This document shows, piece after piece, positions 42,556-52,379 of a stretch of DNA of 64,000 nucleotides. This DNA comes from Nitrospira sp. CR1.1 (GTDB lineage: Bacteria > Nitrospirota > Nitrospiria > Nitrospirales > Nitrospiraceae), in contig WIAF01000008.1 in the NCBI GenBank assembly GCA_014055465.1, forward strand, positions 124,001-188,000, given 5' to 3'. A program made the position numbers and the translations under genes. Under the pieces are notes generated by a model. The model was not told where the DNA came from, made no database searches, and saw only the letters and a program-made list of their open reading frames with translations. Position 1 is the first letter of the stretch, and every line of letters starts with the position of its first letter.

Positions 42556-43119
42556 ATGGCCACCGCATTTATCGGTTTCGGCTCCAACCTGGGCAATCGG
42601 ATCGACTTTTGTGATCGAGCCGTCACCCTGCTCGGCCTCCTGCCGCATTCACGACTGGACTCCGTCTCCTCGTTGTATGAAACCGAACCGATTGAGGATG
42701 GAGCGGCTCCGGGACCGACATGGTTCCTGAACGGCGCCGTGCGGATCGAAACGAATATTACGCCCAAGAGCCTGCTCGACATCTGCCGTGAAATCGAACG
42801 GGCACTCGGACGAGATCAAGACAATCGCAAGGGGCCGCGCACACTCGATCTGGATCTGCTGCTGTACGATGACTGTGTGCTGAATGAGCCGGGCCTCATC
42901 GTTCCCCATCCTCGCCTCCACCAGCGTCGATTCGTTCTCGCGCCCTTGGTGGAGCTGGATCCCGATCGACGCCATCCTCTGCTCGGGCAAACTCTCCGAG
43001 AACTTCTGGAAACACTCGCCGATCCTTCCATTGTCCGCCTGCTCGATCCCCAGCCGAACTCACGTTACGGATCGAGGCCAGCGTGCAGTCCACCCCCTGT
43101 GCAAAATCCTCACACGTGA
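42556..43119 (+). CDS. folK: 2-amino-4-hydroxy-6-hydroxymethyldihydropteridine pyrophosphokinase FolK
   Basis: A 187-residue enzyme of tetrahydrofolate synthesis that transfers pyrophosphate from ATP to 6-hydroxymethyl-7,8-dihydropterin. Signature elements are IGFGSNLGNR at the N-terminus, SSLYETEPI, FLNGAVRIET, the metal-binding GPRTLDLDLLLYDD and VPHPRLHQRRFVLAPLVEL. It overlaps panC by GTGA (43116-43119), so folate and pantothenate steps are translationally coupled, a common pairing in bacteria. Confidence 0.95.
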   Translation: MATAFIGFGSNLGNRIDFCDRAVTLLGLLPHSRLDSVSSLYETEPIEDGAAPGPTWFLNGAVRIETNITPKSLLDICREIERALGRDQDNRKGPRTLDLDLLLYDDCVLNEPGLIVPHPRLHQRRFVLAPLVELDPDRRHPLLGQTLRELLETLADPSIVRLLDPQPNSRYGSRPACSPPPVQNPHT

Positions 43120-43973
43120 AGATCATCCGCACGACTTCAGCCATGGCCAACTGGAGCCGTGGCCTGCATCGAGAAGGAGTGACGATCGGATTTGTCCCGA
43201 CCATGGGGGCCTTGCATGAGGGGCATCGCGCGTTGGTTCGAGCCGCTCGCTTGGCCTGCGATGCCGTGGTCGTCAGCATTTTTGTCAATCCGACACAATT
43301 TGGTCCGACAGAAGACCTGGCGAAATATCCACGCCAATTTCGGCTCGACCGTGCACTGTGCGCGAAAGAAGGAGTCGACGCGATCTTTGCCCCGACCGCC
43401 ACGGCTATGTACCCGGCCGGTTTTCAGAGCATTGTCGCGGTTCCGGGCCTTGCACGGCGCTGGGAAGGCGAGGCGCGCCCACACCATTTTCAGGGCGTGG
43501 CCACGGTGGTGACGAAACTCCTGTCTCTAGTCCACCCCGACATCAGTTGGTTCGGACAGAAGGACTTTCAGCAAGCCGCACTGGTCCGGCAACTTGCAAA
43601 GGACCTCAACCTCCCGGGCACGTTGAGGGTTCATCCGACGGTCCGTGAACATGACGGGCTGGCGCTCAGTTCACGGAACGTGTACCTCTCTGCATGCCAA
43701 CGGGAAGCCGCACCTGTACTCTATCGAGCACTGCAGGCCGGAGCTGCCGCTGTTCGCAGCGGCGAACGGCGAGGGGCACTCATACAACGCCTCATGACTC
43801 AAATGATCAAGACAGAGCCATCAGTCACACCGGAATATCTCGCCGTCTGTGATCCTTCTACTCTGGAACCGTTACAGACAATCCAACGCCGCGCCATTCT
43901 CCTTGGCGCCATTCGCCTCGGAACAGTCCGACTCCTCGACAATATGCCGGTGACGGTAAGCCCCAAGTCCTAA
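43116..43973 (+). CDS. panC: Pantothenate synthetase PanC
   Basis: A 285-residue enzyme that joins pantoate and beta-alanine with ATP, the last step to pantothenate. It has the nucleotidyltransferase motif GFVPTMGALHEGHRALV (HIGH-like HEGH), SIFVNPTQFGP, FQGVATVVTKLLS, WFGQKDFQQAALVRQ and the KMSKS-like DGLALSSRNVYLS. The GTG start at 43116 overlaps the folK stop; a GTG further upstream at 43083 is in frame but would lie deep in folK. Confidence 0.95.
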   Translation: MKIIRTTSAMANWSRGLHREGVTIGFVPTMGALHEGHRALVRAARLACDAVVVSIFVNPTQFGPTEDLAKYPRQFRLDRALCAKEGVDAIFAPTATAMYPAGFQSIVAVPGLARRWEGEARPHHFQGVATVVTKLLSLVHPDISWFGQKDFQQAALVRQLAKDLNLPGTLRVHPTVREHDGLALSSRNVYLSACQREAAPVLYRALQAGAAAVRSGERRGALIQRLMTQMIKTEPSVTPEYLAVCDPSTLEPLQTIQRRAILLGAIRLGTVRLLDNMPVTVSPKS

Positions 43974-44057
43974 CCGGGGGTTAGAGGGAATTCCACTGGC
44001 CCGCGGTCAGGCGGACCCCTTCCTCAAAGAAAGCAGGTCGACCCTGTCTTGTTGAGA

Positions 44058-44567
44058 TTATACGGAGATGCGGGGAGGCGCTTGTTGGCAGGCAAGGAGT
44101 TCAAGGATCAGCTGACCCATGCGCTGCTTGTCTCCAGGTTGGAACTCCAGAAATTTCATCCCGATCGACTGGGGCTGAATCGAGCTGATCATCGCCGCAT
44201 CCACCTTGATGTCCGGTTGTCCGGACAGGCCGTGCAGCAGGAATGTGACGAATGTGCCACGGGGCAGCGTCGTGGTCCCCTGCATTGTACAGCCGCCCAT
44301 TGAAATGTCGGTGACCAGGCCGCCGGCCGCCGGCTGATCAAGAATCAGGGTCGCCGCAAAATTGGCGGACAGCCGGCGATACTCACGGCGATCGAATTCC
44401 TGCGTAGTTAGCCGGTTCCCCGGCCTGCGAGCCTGAAAGCGAGTCGTGCAAAGCTGGCAACGAACTTGAAAAATAGACAGCCGGTTTAACGTCTTTCCTA
44501 TAAGACTTGTCCCGGAAGTCACTCTCACACAGGGCGTGCCGCAGGCCGGACAATACAATTCTTTCAT
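44058..44567 (-). CDS. PilZ-domain protein with N-terminal zinc ribbon
   Basis: A 169-residue protein. The N-terminus has four cysteines in two pairs (CPAC at 6-9, CQLC at 37-40), a likely zinc ribbon. The rest is a PilZ domain with the c-di-GMP-binding signature: RREYRR (RxxxR box, about 61-65) and DISMGGC (D/NxSxxG, about 87-93). It should be a cyclic-di-GMP receptor; no partner is encoded next to it. It is the last gene of the rmuC-MazG-PilZ run and starts one base after the MazG-like stop codon. Confidence 0.88.
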   Translation of the reverse strand: MKELYCPACGTPCVRVTSGTSLIGKTLNRLSIFQVRCQLCTTRFQARRPGNRLTTQEFDRREYRRLSANFAATLILDQPAAGGLVTDISMGGCTMQGTTTLPRGTFVTFLLHGLSGQPDIKVDAAMISSIQPQSIGMKFLEFQPGDKQRMGQLILELLACQQAPPRISV

Positions 44568-44568
44568 A

Positions 44569-44997
44569 CTACGCTTCTGACTCCCGCATCCCGGTCTCCA
44601 CAGCCGGGGCGGAGCCTCCGTTTCCGGACGACTGTCTTGCGAGCAGTGGCTTCACGTCAGCCGGAGAATAGGTCGGGGGCTTCACCCACTTTCCATCTTC
44701 CCGCTTATAGCCGCCGACTTTGCTCAAATTCGATCGATGGACCTCGCGGAAGACCGGATCCATGTCCACCCCGTAGGACACCGCCGTGCCATATACGACA
44801 TACAACAAGTCAGCCAGTTCCTTCGCCACCCCCGGGAGGTCCTGTGCGGCCATGGCTTCTTGGAGTTCGGCAAATTCCTCCTGAATCAGACGCACCCGCA
44901 ACTGCCGGGTGGCCTCAGGAGGGATCGACGGACTGTCACCGATCGGAATGTCGAACTTACGGTGAAACTCGGCGACCATGTCCTGGGCTTCCATCAT
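44569..44997 (-). CDS. MazG-like nucleotide pyrophosphohydrolase
   Basis: A 142-residue all-alpha NTP pyrophosphatase of the MazG/PRA-PH superfamily. Metal-binding acidic motifs are visible: [13 protein letters not shown] (ExxE) and [16 protein letters not shown] (ExxD). [10 protein letters not shown] is characteristic of the HisE/MazG-like branch. It would hydrolyse a (modified) nucleoside triphosphate to the monophosphate; substrate unknown. Its ATG overlaps the rmuC stop as ATGA, which couples a nucleotide-sanitising enzyme to a DNA-linked protein. Confidence 0.85.
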   Translation of the reverse strand: MMEAQDMVAEFHRKFDIPIGDSPSIPPEATRQLRVRLIQEEFAELQEAMAAQDLPGVAKELADLLYVVYGTAVSYGVDMDPVFREVHRSNLSKVGGYKREDGKWVKPPTYSPADVKPLLARQSSGNGGSAPAVETGMRESEA

Positions 44998-46409
44998 CCT
45001 CCCGTCCTCATATCTTCAGCGGCAAACGGACATCCTGTCCTCGGCTCGATGCCGGAGGCTTCCAGCACCGCGATGTCCTTCTCAGATGATATCCCGAGAT
45101 CTTTAAATTTTCTAGCGGCGGGCAACACCCTCGATTCCAACGATCCCACTGCCTTGTTGTAGGCGCCGACACTTTTTCCGAGCGCCTGACCGATCTCATT
45201 AAGGTGATCGGCGAGGACCGCCATCCGCTCGTAGAGGTCCTTCCCCAACCGGCCCGCCTGTTCGGCATGTTCGGTCAATTGCTCCTGTCTCCACCCGTAG
45301 GCGACGGCCCGCAGCAGCGCCATCAGAGTGGCCGGCGTGGCCAGGACGACTCCTTGCGCAAAACCATCCTCAATCAGCGTGGGATCCTGCTCAAGCGCGG
45401 CGCCCAGAAACTGCTCGCCGGGCAGAAACAACACGACGAATTCCGGTGTCTGCCCGAACTGCGTCCAATAGGCCTTCAGGCTGAGCGCATCCATCCGGGT
45501 TCGCACCTGGTTCGCATGGCGACGCAAGTGCGCCACCCGCTGCTGGTCATCCTGGGCTTCGTAGGCGTCGAGATAGGCCGCCAACACCGTCTTGGCATCC
45601 ACCACGATCTGCCTGCCCGCAGGCAAATACACAACCATGTCGGGACGAAGCAGTCCTTCCATTGAGTCGACCGAGTCCTGCTCTATAAAATCACAATGCG
45701 CCACCATCCCCGCCAGTTCAGCCACACGACGGAGGGTCATTTCCCCCCAGCGTCCGCGCACCGCCGGAGCCCGTAAGGCTTTGACCAGATTGCCGGTTTC
45801 CTGTTGTAGCCGCTGATGTGATTCAGCCATGAACTTCAATTGCTGGTCCAGCCCGCCATATTCCCGCTGACGAACCTGCTCTGCTTGCTGCAGTTGCTCC
45901 CGGTAGCGTTGGAGCGATTCTTCGAGTGGCTTCACCAGTTCGCCGATAGCCTGATGACGCTGAGATAACTCCCCTTTGGCTTCTGCTTGTAACGTTTCAA
46001 ATGAGGCGCGGGCGAGGGTCAGAAAGGCGTCATTGTTTTGCTTCAGGGCCTGTCCCGATAAGGCTTCGAAAGATGCGTGCAACTCCTGCCGCGCCTGGGT
46101 GAGCAATGTTTTCTGGTCGTCCACGCTTCGGCTGATCACTTCCATGCGCGTTTCGGCTTTCGTCCGGCCTTCTTGAGACTCGGCCAGCGCCTGCCGCAAC
46201 TGCCCTACTTCGGACTGCTCCTGTTCCAGCCGCTGTTGCAACACCACAGCCAGGGCGTCAGCCCGCTGGGCCCGCTCTCCGCTTTCGAACAACTGTGCCT
46301 GAGCCCGGGATTGCGTACGAGCCGTCACCCACCATCCAGTGACCAAGACGCCGACCCCGAGGCCGGCCACTCCGCCCGCGACAAAGGTCGCGGAGGTGAG
46401 ATCGATCAT
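44994..46409 (-). CDS. rmuC: RmuC-family DNA recombination protein
   Basis: A 471-residue RmuC protein: an N-terminal membrane anchor (about 5-28), a long coiled coil (about 30-190) and the RmuC nuclease-like core (about 200-400), with [40 protein letters not shown] and [17 protein letters not shown]. RmuC limits DNA inversions between short inverted repeats in E. coli. The catalytic-type Asp in VVDAK fits a PD-(D/E)xK fold. The start ATG at 46409 lies just before the anchor. Two genes follow in the same transcript. Confidence 0.93.
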   Translation of the reverse strand: MIDLTSATFVAGGVAGLGVGVLVTGWWVTARTQSRAQAQLFESGERAQRADALAVVLQQRLEQEQSEVGQLRQALAESQEGRTKAETRMEVISRSVDDQKTLLTQARQELHASFEALSGQALKQNNDAFLTLARASFETLQAEAKGELSQRHQAIGELVKPLEESLQRYREQLQQAEQVRQREYGGLDQQLKFMAESHQRLQQETGNLVKALRAPAVRGRWGEMTLRRVAELAGMVAHCDFIEQDSVDSMEGLLRPDMVVYLPAGRQIVVDAKTVLAAYLDAYEAQDDQQRVAHLRRHANQVRTRMDALSLKAYWTQFGQTPEFVVLFLPGEQFLGAALEQDPTLIEDGFAQGVVLATPATLMALLRAVAYGWRQEQLTEHAEQAGRLGKDLYERMAVLADHLNEIGQALGKSVGAYNKAVGSLESRVLPAARKFKDLGISSEKDIAVLEASGIEPRTGCPFAAEDMRTGG

Positions 46410-46503
46410 GACGCATCCCCGCGAATACCGAGCATCGCCGTATTCCTCTCACCCGACCGTGGTAGGGAAATCGCGTAGATGGTACGAGAAACCAAATGAA
46501 ACG

Positions 46504-49134
46504 TCAAGGCAGCGCACGACTGACTGTGCCTGTCACACTCACAATTGTCACCTGTTCATTTTCGCGCAAAAGCCTGGTGGCATAGGGCACATTGACCAGG
46601 ACTGGAAGGCCGTACTCCCGCGCGATAATGGCCCCGTGCGACAGCGTGCCTCCCATTTCAGCAATGAGGCCGGCTGCGATACCCAATAGGGGCGCCATCC
46701 CCGGATCGATGACCGGAACGACAAGAATGTCGCCGGGCTGCACTCGCCTCCAGTCATCTGTAGAGTAGACGATGCGGACCGGGCCGGTGGCCGTTCCTGC
46801 GCTGACGGCAATGCCGCGGAGCGATTCATCCCCTGCTGGGCCCGTCAAGGGAGTTCCCTGTTCAAGAACCGCGTCCCAATCGCGAATGGTGTCTGGAACC
46901 TGTACCTCCTTATCACGTCTCAATTCTTCCCGACGCTCTCGTACAAGCCGTCGCCAATCGCGTGGGGTCTCCTCGCTCAATGCCGCTCGCTCATCCATGG
47001 TCAGATAGAAGATGTCGTCACACTGGGTCAGGATTCCTTGTTCGACCATTCGCTCGCCGAATTGAAGAAGGAGATGGCGCACGGCCGTGGAGTAATACAG
47101 CAAGTGATGGCGATTCGCCTCCCGGAGCGCGCAGAAACGGCTGAGCCGTCGATACCACCAGCGAAAAACAACCCCTCGGTGGCGCCGCCAGCCGAACCGC
47201 CGGTCAATCTCGGCAAGCGCCTCTTCACGTCGCTGCGCCTGCTGAGAAATGACCTGGTCCGGCGGAACGGCCCTCTCCGCACGCAGTTGCGTCTGCAACA
47301 GGATCAAGACCGCACCGGGCTCATCTGCAATGCGCGGGGACATGATGTCCGACTCTCCGACTGCGCGATGTCCATAGTCCGCCAGATATTCCTCGAACCG
47401 CCGCAGAAACCCGCTTCCCACAAGGGCCTCACGGAATCCGGACGCTTCCCACCCTTCAGAAAGGAACCACTGCCGGACAATGGCCTCGCTCCTGGCGACC
47501 TCGACCAATTCCGCGAGGCGCACAATGTGCTGCGCGCTGATCACGCTCCCCTGGCCTTGCAGGGAAGCATTCAGCAACTCGCGCCAGTCTTCTCCTAACC
47601 AGCCTGGCAGAAAGGTCCCCATGGCCTGAAGGCTCTGCGCGACCCCTCCGGCTATCCCAAACGTCACCTCGTGCGCATCAAGCCATCGCCCCAGCCGGTC
47701 AAGGGTCTCCGCCAGTTCCTTCTGGGACAGGGTCCGGATACGGCCGGAGTGGTAGGTCTCCGCCATGCCTTTCATGACGGCAAAATTCTGCGGCCCCTCC
47801 CGCACAACCCTCCGCCATTCCCGCATCATAGACAACCCGGCGCGGACCAGGGCAAGACCACTCAGGGGGCGCACCGACGGCGTAAATCCAACCGGCTCCC
47901 CGCCCATCTGTTCAGTTAGGAAGGCTGGATTCCCACGGAGCTGCGTGATGAGCGTATACAACAACGTGACATTGAGATAGGGGCGGCCATGCAACACTCG
48001 AACGGACGACAGTCCGTCAGGAACCGTGCAGCCGAGACGCCGATAGGGGCCAATGATATAGGCATCCATGAACCGCTCTAGAAACGAGAGGCCCAATGGA
48101 CTCGGCAATTCCGGCATGGTTTCTTTCAAATTCGCCCGCGTCCACTCGCATTCATCGTTGGTCAAGGCCGAGGACGGTTGGACCGCGGTGATCGGGCGCG
48201 CCTGTACCACCCACAACCGTTCATCATCCCACACCCATTCGAGGTCAGTCGGAGATTGAAATGCCGCTTCGATCTGCTTCGACAATAGGGCCAACTCGAA
48301 GAGTTGCGCATCGGACAATGATGACTGATCCTGCGCGGAATCGGAGAGCCTCTCGGCTTGGACTCCAGTACGTGTGGCCACTAACTTTTCGTGTTTCCTG
48401 GCCAGGAGACGTCGCCGAATTCGAAGCGGCCGCCCCTCAGCCTCTGCCACTTCAACCATATACTGGTCCGGAGTCACCTCGCCGCTCACCAGGGATGCGG
48501 CGAGACCGGGCACCGCGTTAATGACGATCTGGGAGGTGCGTCCCGTGACGGGATGGATCGAGTAGGCCACGCCTGCCACAGTGGCTCGCAACAGCGGTTG
48601 GATCACCACCGCCATTGATGGACAGGATGGTTCGCCTCTCGTCCGGAGGGCATACTCGATAGCAGCATCCGTCCACAACGACAGCCAACATTCACCGATT
48701 CCTCTCAACAACTCCGGAGACGGCAGGCCGAGAGATGTGCGATAGAGCCCCGCCGCACTCGCGTGCTCGACATCCTCGTTCGTCGCCGACGACCGCACCG
48801 CCCATCTGGTTGCCGGATCGTGCGTCAACCCGGCAAGCCACCGTTCCAAATCAGTCTGGAATCCTGTAGGCCATATCTGCCCCTGCAGCCGCTCTTGAAT
48901 TCGCGCGAGTTCCCGGCTTCGATCCTCCTGGGATGCCTGCAACACCCTCCGCCACACTGCTTCGGCATCGATCCCCGCCGCAACCAAGGCATGCCGATAC
49001 GCAGCAGCGGTGACGCACAATCCTCGCGGGACGGCGAAACCCTTCGCCAGCAGCCGGCTCAAGCCGACGGCTTTGCCTCCGACGAGGCTCGGGTCACAGC
49101 TCTCCTCCAGAGAGAGAATCAGTGGCTGAGTCAT
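46504..49134 (-). CDS. PEP-utilising, rifampin-phosphotransferase-like enzyme
   Basis: An 876-residue three-part enzyme. Residues 1-320 form a PPDK/PEP-synthase-type ATP-grasp domain (VGGKAVGLSRL, VRSSATNEDVEHASAAGLY, WVVQARPITAV). The middle (about 330-770) lacks the PEP-synthase PEP-binding barrel and has DYGHRAVGESDIMSPR, a pattern like the substrate domain of rifampin phosphotransferase. The C-terminus is the swivelling phospho-His domain with His833 in GGTLSHGAIIARE. Size and order match RPH, which uses ATP to phosphorylate rifamycins and leaves AMP and Pi. True PEP synthase has the His in the middle, so it is excluded. It follows the glycerate kinase gene by 15 bases; the natural substrate is unknown. 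Confidence 0.87.
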   Translation of the reverse strand: MTQPLILSLEESCDPSLVGGKAVGLSRLLAKGFAVPRGLCVTAAAYRHALVAAGIDAEAVWRRVLQASQEDRSRELARIQERLQGQIWPTGFQTDLERWLAGLTHDPATRWAVRSSATNEDVEHASAAGLYRTSLGLPSPELLRGIGECWLSLWTDAAIEYALRTRGEPSCPSMAVVIQPLLRATVAGVAYSIHPVTGRTSQIVINAVPGLAASLVSGEVTPDQYMVEVAEAEGRPLRIRRRLLARKHEKLVATRTGVQAERLSDSAQDQSSLSDAQLFELALLSKQIEAAFQSPTDLEWVWDDERLWVVQARPITAVQPSSALTNDECEWTRANLKETMPELPSPLGLSFLERFMDAYIIGPYRRLGCTVPDGLSSVRVLHGRPYLNVTLLYTLITQLRGNPAFLTEQMGGEPVGFTPSVRPLSGLALVRAGLSMMREWRRVVREGPQNFAVMKGMAETYHSGRIRTLSQKELAETLDRLGRWLDAHEVTFGIAGGVAQSLQAMGTFLPGWLGEDWRELLNASLQGQGSVISAQHIVRLAELVEVARSEAIVRQWFLSEGWEASGFREALVGSGFLRRFEEYLADYGHRAVGESDIMSPRIADEPGAVLILLQTQLRAERAVPPDQVISQQAQRREEALAEIDRRFGWRRHRGVVFRWWYRRLSRFCALREANRHHLLYYSTAVRHLLLQFGERMVEQGILTQCDDIFYLTMDERAALSEETPRDWRRLVRERREELRRDKEVQVPDTIRDWDAVLEQGTPLTGPAGDESLRGIAVSAGTATGPVRIVYSTDDWRRVQPGDILVVPVIDPGMAPLLGIAAGLIAEMGGTLSHGAIIAREYGLPVLVNVPYATRLLRENEQVTIVSVTGTVSRALP

Positions 49135-49149
49135 GGATGGGAATACTAA

Positions 49150-50490
49150 CTAGAGTGCGAGGAGGAGGTAAAGATCGTTGACGTTGGTCCCGGTCGGGCC
49201 GGTAATAATATGACCCTGCAGTTGCTGGAAGAACGGATAGGCATCGTTGTCCTGCAGCGCGCGAGACAGGTCGAGGTGCTTTCGTCGCGCCCGCGCGACT
49301 GTCTGGCCATCGACAACGGCACCCGCCACAGCAGTTGGCCCATCAGTCCCGTCCGTGGCAAAACCGGCCACCCACATGTTTGGCAATCCGGCAATCTCCG
49401 GTGCGGCGGCCAGGGCGAACTCTTGCGCCCGCCCGCCCGTTCCTTCACCTCGAATGGTCACTGTCGGTTCTCCTCCTGCGATGATGCAGCAGGGCCGCTG
49501 AATGGGACGTCCGTGAACGGCAATCTCCCGAGCCATGGCGCCGAATATTTTCGCAAGTTCCTTCGCCTCCCCGGTGAGAGTCGTGGACAAGATCAGCGTG
49601 CGTAGCCCTTGCTGCTGCGCTGCCCTCGCGACAGCATCGACCGCTGCTTGATTGTCTCCAATCAGCACGTTGTCGACGCGACGAAACAGCGCGGCCCTGG
49701 GCTTGGGAGTTTCCGCCACACGGTGCTTCATGCCCATCTTCAGACGGTTTCGCACGGAGGCCGGAATGGTTTTCGAGACCCTGTATCGCTCGACAATTTC
49801 CCAGGCTTCCTGAAATGTCGTCGGATCAGGGGCGGTGGGTCCTGATCCAATCGTACCGAGGTCGTTCCCGATGACGTCGGACAGAATCACACTGGCCACG
49901 CGTGCCGGAGTCGCAGCCGCAAGCTGTCCGCCCTTGATCGAGGAGAGATGCTTGCGTACCGCATTGATCTCGTGAATGGTTGCTCCGGACCGCAGCAACA
50001 ATTTCGTCGTCTGTTGTTTGTCGTGGAGTTCAATACCGGAAACGGGGGCAGGAAGGAGGCTCGAGGCTCCGCCGGACAGCAGCACGATCAGCAAATCATC
50101 AGCCGTTAACGTCTTGACCAACGCCATGACCATACGGCTGGCCTGAAGACCGGCGGCATCCGGAATGGGATGCCCCGCCTCCACAATGCGAATGGTTTTC
50201 GTCTGGGCGCCATGACCGTATTTCACCACGACCACACCGGTATCGATCCGCGGCCCTACCTGCTGCTCCAACGCCTGGGCCATGCGGGCGGACGCCTTCC
50301 CCGCGCCGACCACGGCGATGCGCTTGAATTCATCCAGAGGGTACTGGTGGGAACCGATGGTGAGATGCCTGCGCCCGATGCCGATCTGACGCCGCACCGC
50401 TTCGTAAGGATCAACCGCCTGCAGTCCCGACCGGAACAGCCTTGCGAGAAGGGCTCTGGTACGGGGTTGAGGGACGCCGATCTGTATCAT
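49150..50490 (-). CDS. gckA: Glycerate 2-kinase (MOFRL/GckA-TtuD type)
   Basis: A 446-residue class II glycerate kinase. The N-terminal GckA domain shows VVGAGKASARMAQALE, VEAGHPIPDAAGLQASR, IVLLSGGASSLLPAP and RKHLSSIKGGQLA. The C-terminal MOFRL domain shows IAGGEPTVTIRGEGTGGRAQEFALAAA, FATDGTDGPTAVAGAVVD and GPTGTNVNDLYLLL. It phosphorylates glycerate to 2-phosphoglycerate, feeding lower glycolysis. The RPH-like gene follows within 15 bases and the lytic transglycosylase ends four bases before this gene's start region, so all three are probably co-transcribed. Confidence 0.93.
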   Translation of the reverse strand: MIQIGVPQPRTRALLARLFRSGLQAVDPYEAVRRQIGIGRRHLTIGSHQYPLDEFKRIAVVGAGKASARMAQALEQQVGPRIDTGVVVVKYGHGAQTKTIRIVEAGHPIPDAAGLQASRMVMALVKTLTADDLLIVLLSGGASSLLPAPVSGIELHDKQQTTKLLLRSGATIHEINAVRKHLSSIKGGQLAAATPARVASVILSDVIGNDLGTIGSGPTAPDPTTFQEAWEIVERYRVSKTIPASVRNRLKMGMKHRVAETPKPRAALFRRVDNVLIGDNQAAVDAVARAAQQQGLRTLILSTTLTGEAKELAKIFGAMAREIAVHGRPIQRPCCIIAGGEPTVTIRGEGTGGRAQEFALAAAPEIAGLPNMWVAGFATDGTDGPTAVAGAVVDGQTVARARRKHLDLSRALQDNDAYPFFQQLQGHIITGPTGTNVNDLYLLLAL

Positions 50491-50494
50491 GCGA

Positions 50495-51571
50495 TTACGG
50501 GAGCTTGTCTTGCTTAAAGCAGCGGTTCGGACAGGTTTGCCGGGGCACCTTAACCTGATAACTACCCTTTGGCAAGTAGTCCTTCGTGAACTCCGGATTG
50601 AGCATTTTTAGTTCAAGAAAATAGGTCCCGTATTCCTCGGCGATAGACGTCAACCGGCGCTGGGATTCCTTAATGGTCACGGTCACCGTTTCTGTTTCAA
50701 GCGGCGGATACAGATCCTTCTTGGTCAAACCCAGATATTTCTCCGGCTGGGAATAGATTTCCTTCGCCGCAATAATGCGCGCCACATACCGCATGGTTTC
50801 CCGCGGACCATGCATGCGCCAGAAATCCGTGACGTTCTGCTCCTTGAGCAGTTTTCGCACGCGGTCTTCGCCCGCGTTATAAGAGGCCATGGCCAGGAAC
50901 CAGTCGCCCTGCAGCTCCCGAAGATAACGAAGATATTTGATGGCCGCCTCGGTGGACATCTCGAGATTGCGACGTTCGTCGAGCCAGCGTTCGTTGTGCA
51001 ACTTGTAGCGCTTACCCGTCGAGTTGATGAATTGCCACGGGCCCGACGCCTTGGCTCGAGAATAGGCCGCGGCGATGCACTTGCTCTCAACCAACAGCAT
51101 GTATTTCAAATCATCCGGCAATCCGGCATCAGCGAGTTGCTTTTCAGCGGGGGCAAAGCACCGGCCCGTTCGCTTCGCCAGGATAATGCTTTCGCCTTGA
51201 TCCTCCAGAAACTGATAGAACTCGTACTCGATGCGCTCGCGCACCTGCCAATTATCCAGTGGAATCGACTGCCCGGCGAAGGTCAACTTGTCGGGCAGCT
51301 TGAATGAACTCAAGAAAAAGCGCTCGCCCTCGCGTTTGATTTCAGGAAGGATGACGAGCCGGTCTTCGAGCTCAGGGGCACCCTCCGGTTCGGCTGACAT
51401 GGAGCCTGTTCCGCGTTCGGGTGTTGGGACGCGGGAGTCATCCCCCGCGCTCGGCGAAGAAGGCGATGGGGCTTTCGAATCGAGAGAGACTTCTGCAAAC
51501 AACGGTGCCAAGCCGAGCACCATCGTGACACCAACTACGAACGCCCGAAGGCCCCAATCATTGTTCCGCAT
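50495..51571 (-). CDS. Lytic transglycosylase (SLT domain, MltD-like)
   Basis: A 358-residue exported murein hydrolase: an N-terminal signal (about 8-28), a Pro/Ser-rich linker (about 30-65) and an SLT catalytic domain (about 135-260) with Glu in LLVESKCIAAAYSRAKASGPWQFI and AMASYNAGEDRVRKLL. It cleaves the MurNAc-GlcNAc bond to give 1,6-anhydro-MurNAc. A C-terminal region of about 50 residues resembles a LysM module (TVTIKESQRRLTSIAEEYG, LKMLNPEFTKDYLPKGSYQVKVP). AAAGGA precedes the ATG at 51571. Confidence 0.9.
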   Translation of the reverse strand: MRNNDWGLRAFVVGVTMVLGLAPLFAEVSLDSKAPSPSSPSAGDDSRVPTPERGTGSMSAEPEGAPELEDRLVILPEIKREGERFFLSSFKLPDKLTFAGQSIPLDNWQVRERIEYEFYQFLEDQGESIILAKRTGRCFAPAEKQLADAGLPDDLKYMLLVESKCIAAAYSRAKASGPWQFINSTGKRYKLHNERWLDERRNLEMSTEAAIKYLRYLRELQGDWFLAMASYNAGEDRVRKLLKEQNVTDFWRMHGPRETMRYVARIIAAKEIYSQPEKYLGLTKKDLYPPLETETVTVTIKESQRRLTSIAEEYGTYFLELKMLNPEFTKDYLPKGSYQVKVPRQTCPNRCFKQDKLP

Positions 51572-51665
51572 GCCCGACGTGTCCTTTCTTCGCACTGAAA
51601 GCCCCATGCTATCAACAAGCCCCTAATGGGACAAGAAACTCGTCGGTTTGGTACACTCCACCATC

Positions 51666-52373
51666 ATGTCGGCACTTTCCATGCTCAACGCTGAAATCAT
51701 TGCCTGTACTCAATGCCCTCGGCTGGTCAGTTACCGCGAATCCATTGCAGCGACAAAGCGTCGGCAATACCGGGAGTGGTTGTATTGGGGAAAGCCGATT
51801 CCGGGATTCGGTGATCCACGTGCCCGACTGTACGTTTTGGGGTTGGCACCAGCGGCACATGGAGGAAATCGAACGGGACGGGTATTCACCGGCGATCGCA
51901 GCGGAGATTGGCTGTATGAGGCCTTGCATCGATTCGGGTTTGCCAACCAGGCCACGTCCACAGATCTCGGTGACGGCCTCGCTCTTACTGACTGCTATAT
52001 TGGCGCAACTGTGCGGTGCGCGCCGCCGGCAAACAAGCCCATGCCGGATGAGTTCACAGCTTGTCGCCCGTTTGTGTTGGGTGAACTGCGCTTATTGAAC
52101 AGGGTGCAAGTGGTCGTCGTCTTGGGCAAGATTGCGTTTGATCACTATTTCAAAGCGTGCCGTGAAATGGGGCGCGAACTCCCCGCGCCCCTTCCAAAAT
52201 TCGGCCATGGTGCAACCTATGCGTTGCCTTGGGGGGTGTCCCTGATCGGCTCCTATCATCCCAGCCAACAGAATACATTTACCGGCAAACTGACTAGGCC
52301 CATGTTTCACCGCATTTTTTCCGATGCTGCTCGACGGCTCGCGAGCAACAGCCTCAGGCGTCCATTGGCTTAG
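51666..52373 (+). CDS. Uracil-DNA glycosylase family protein (type 5, UdgB-like)
   Basis: A 235-residue Fe-S uracil-DNA glycosylase. Motif A is GLAPAAHGGNRTGRVFTGD and motif B YHPSQQNTFTGKL; the Ala-rich motif A without the catalytic Asp of type 4 enzymes points to family 5 (UdgB), which removes uracil, hypoxanthine and oxidised bases. Cysteines in ACTQCPRL near residue 14-17 and in DCYIGATVRCAPP supply the cluster ligands. The ATG at 51666 is used. It is divergent from the transglycosylase gene and converges with transaldolase. Confidence 0.9.
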   Translation: MSALSMLNAEIIACTQCPRLVSYRESIAATKRRQYREWLYWGKPIPGFGDPRARLYVLGLAPAAHGGNRTGRVFTGDRSGDWLYEALHRFGFANQATSTDLGDGLALTDCYIGATVRCAPPANKPMPDEFTACRPFVLGELRLLNRVQVVVVLGKIAFDHYFKACREMGRELPAPLPKFGHGATYALPWGVSLIGSYHPSQQNTFTGKLTRPMFHRIFSDAARRLASNSLRRPLA

Positions 52374-52379
52374 TCGCCG

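Noticed and set aside
46504-49134. Phosphoenolpyruvate synthase (PpsA)
   Set aside because: The phospho-His domain is at the C-terminus and the C-terminal PEP-binding barrel is missing; domain order fits RPH-like enzymes.
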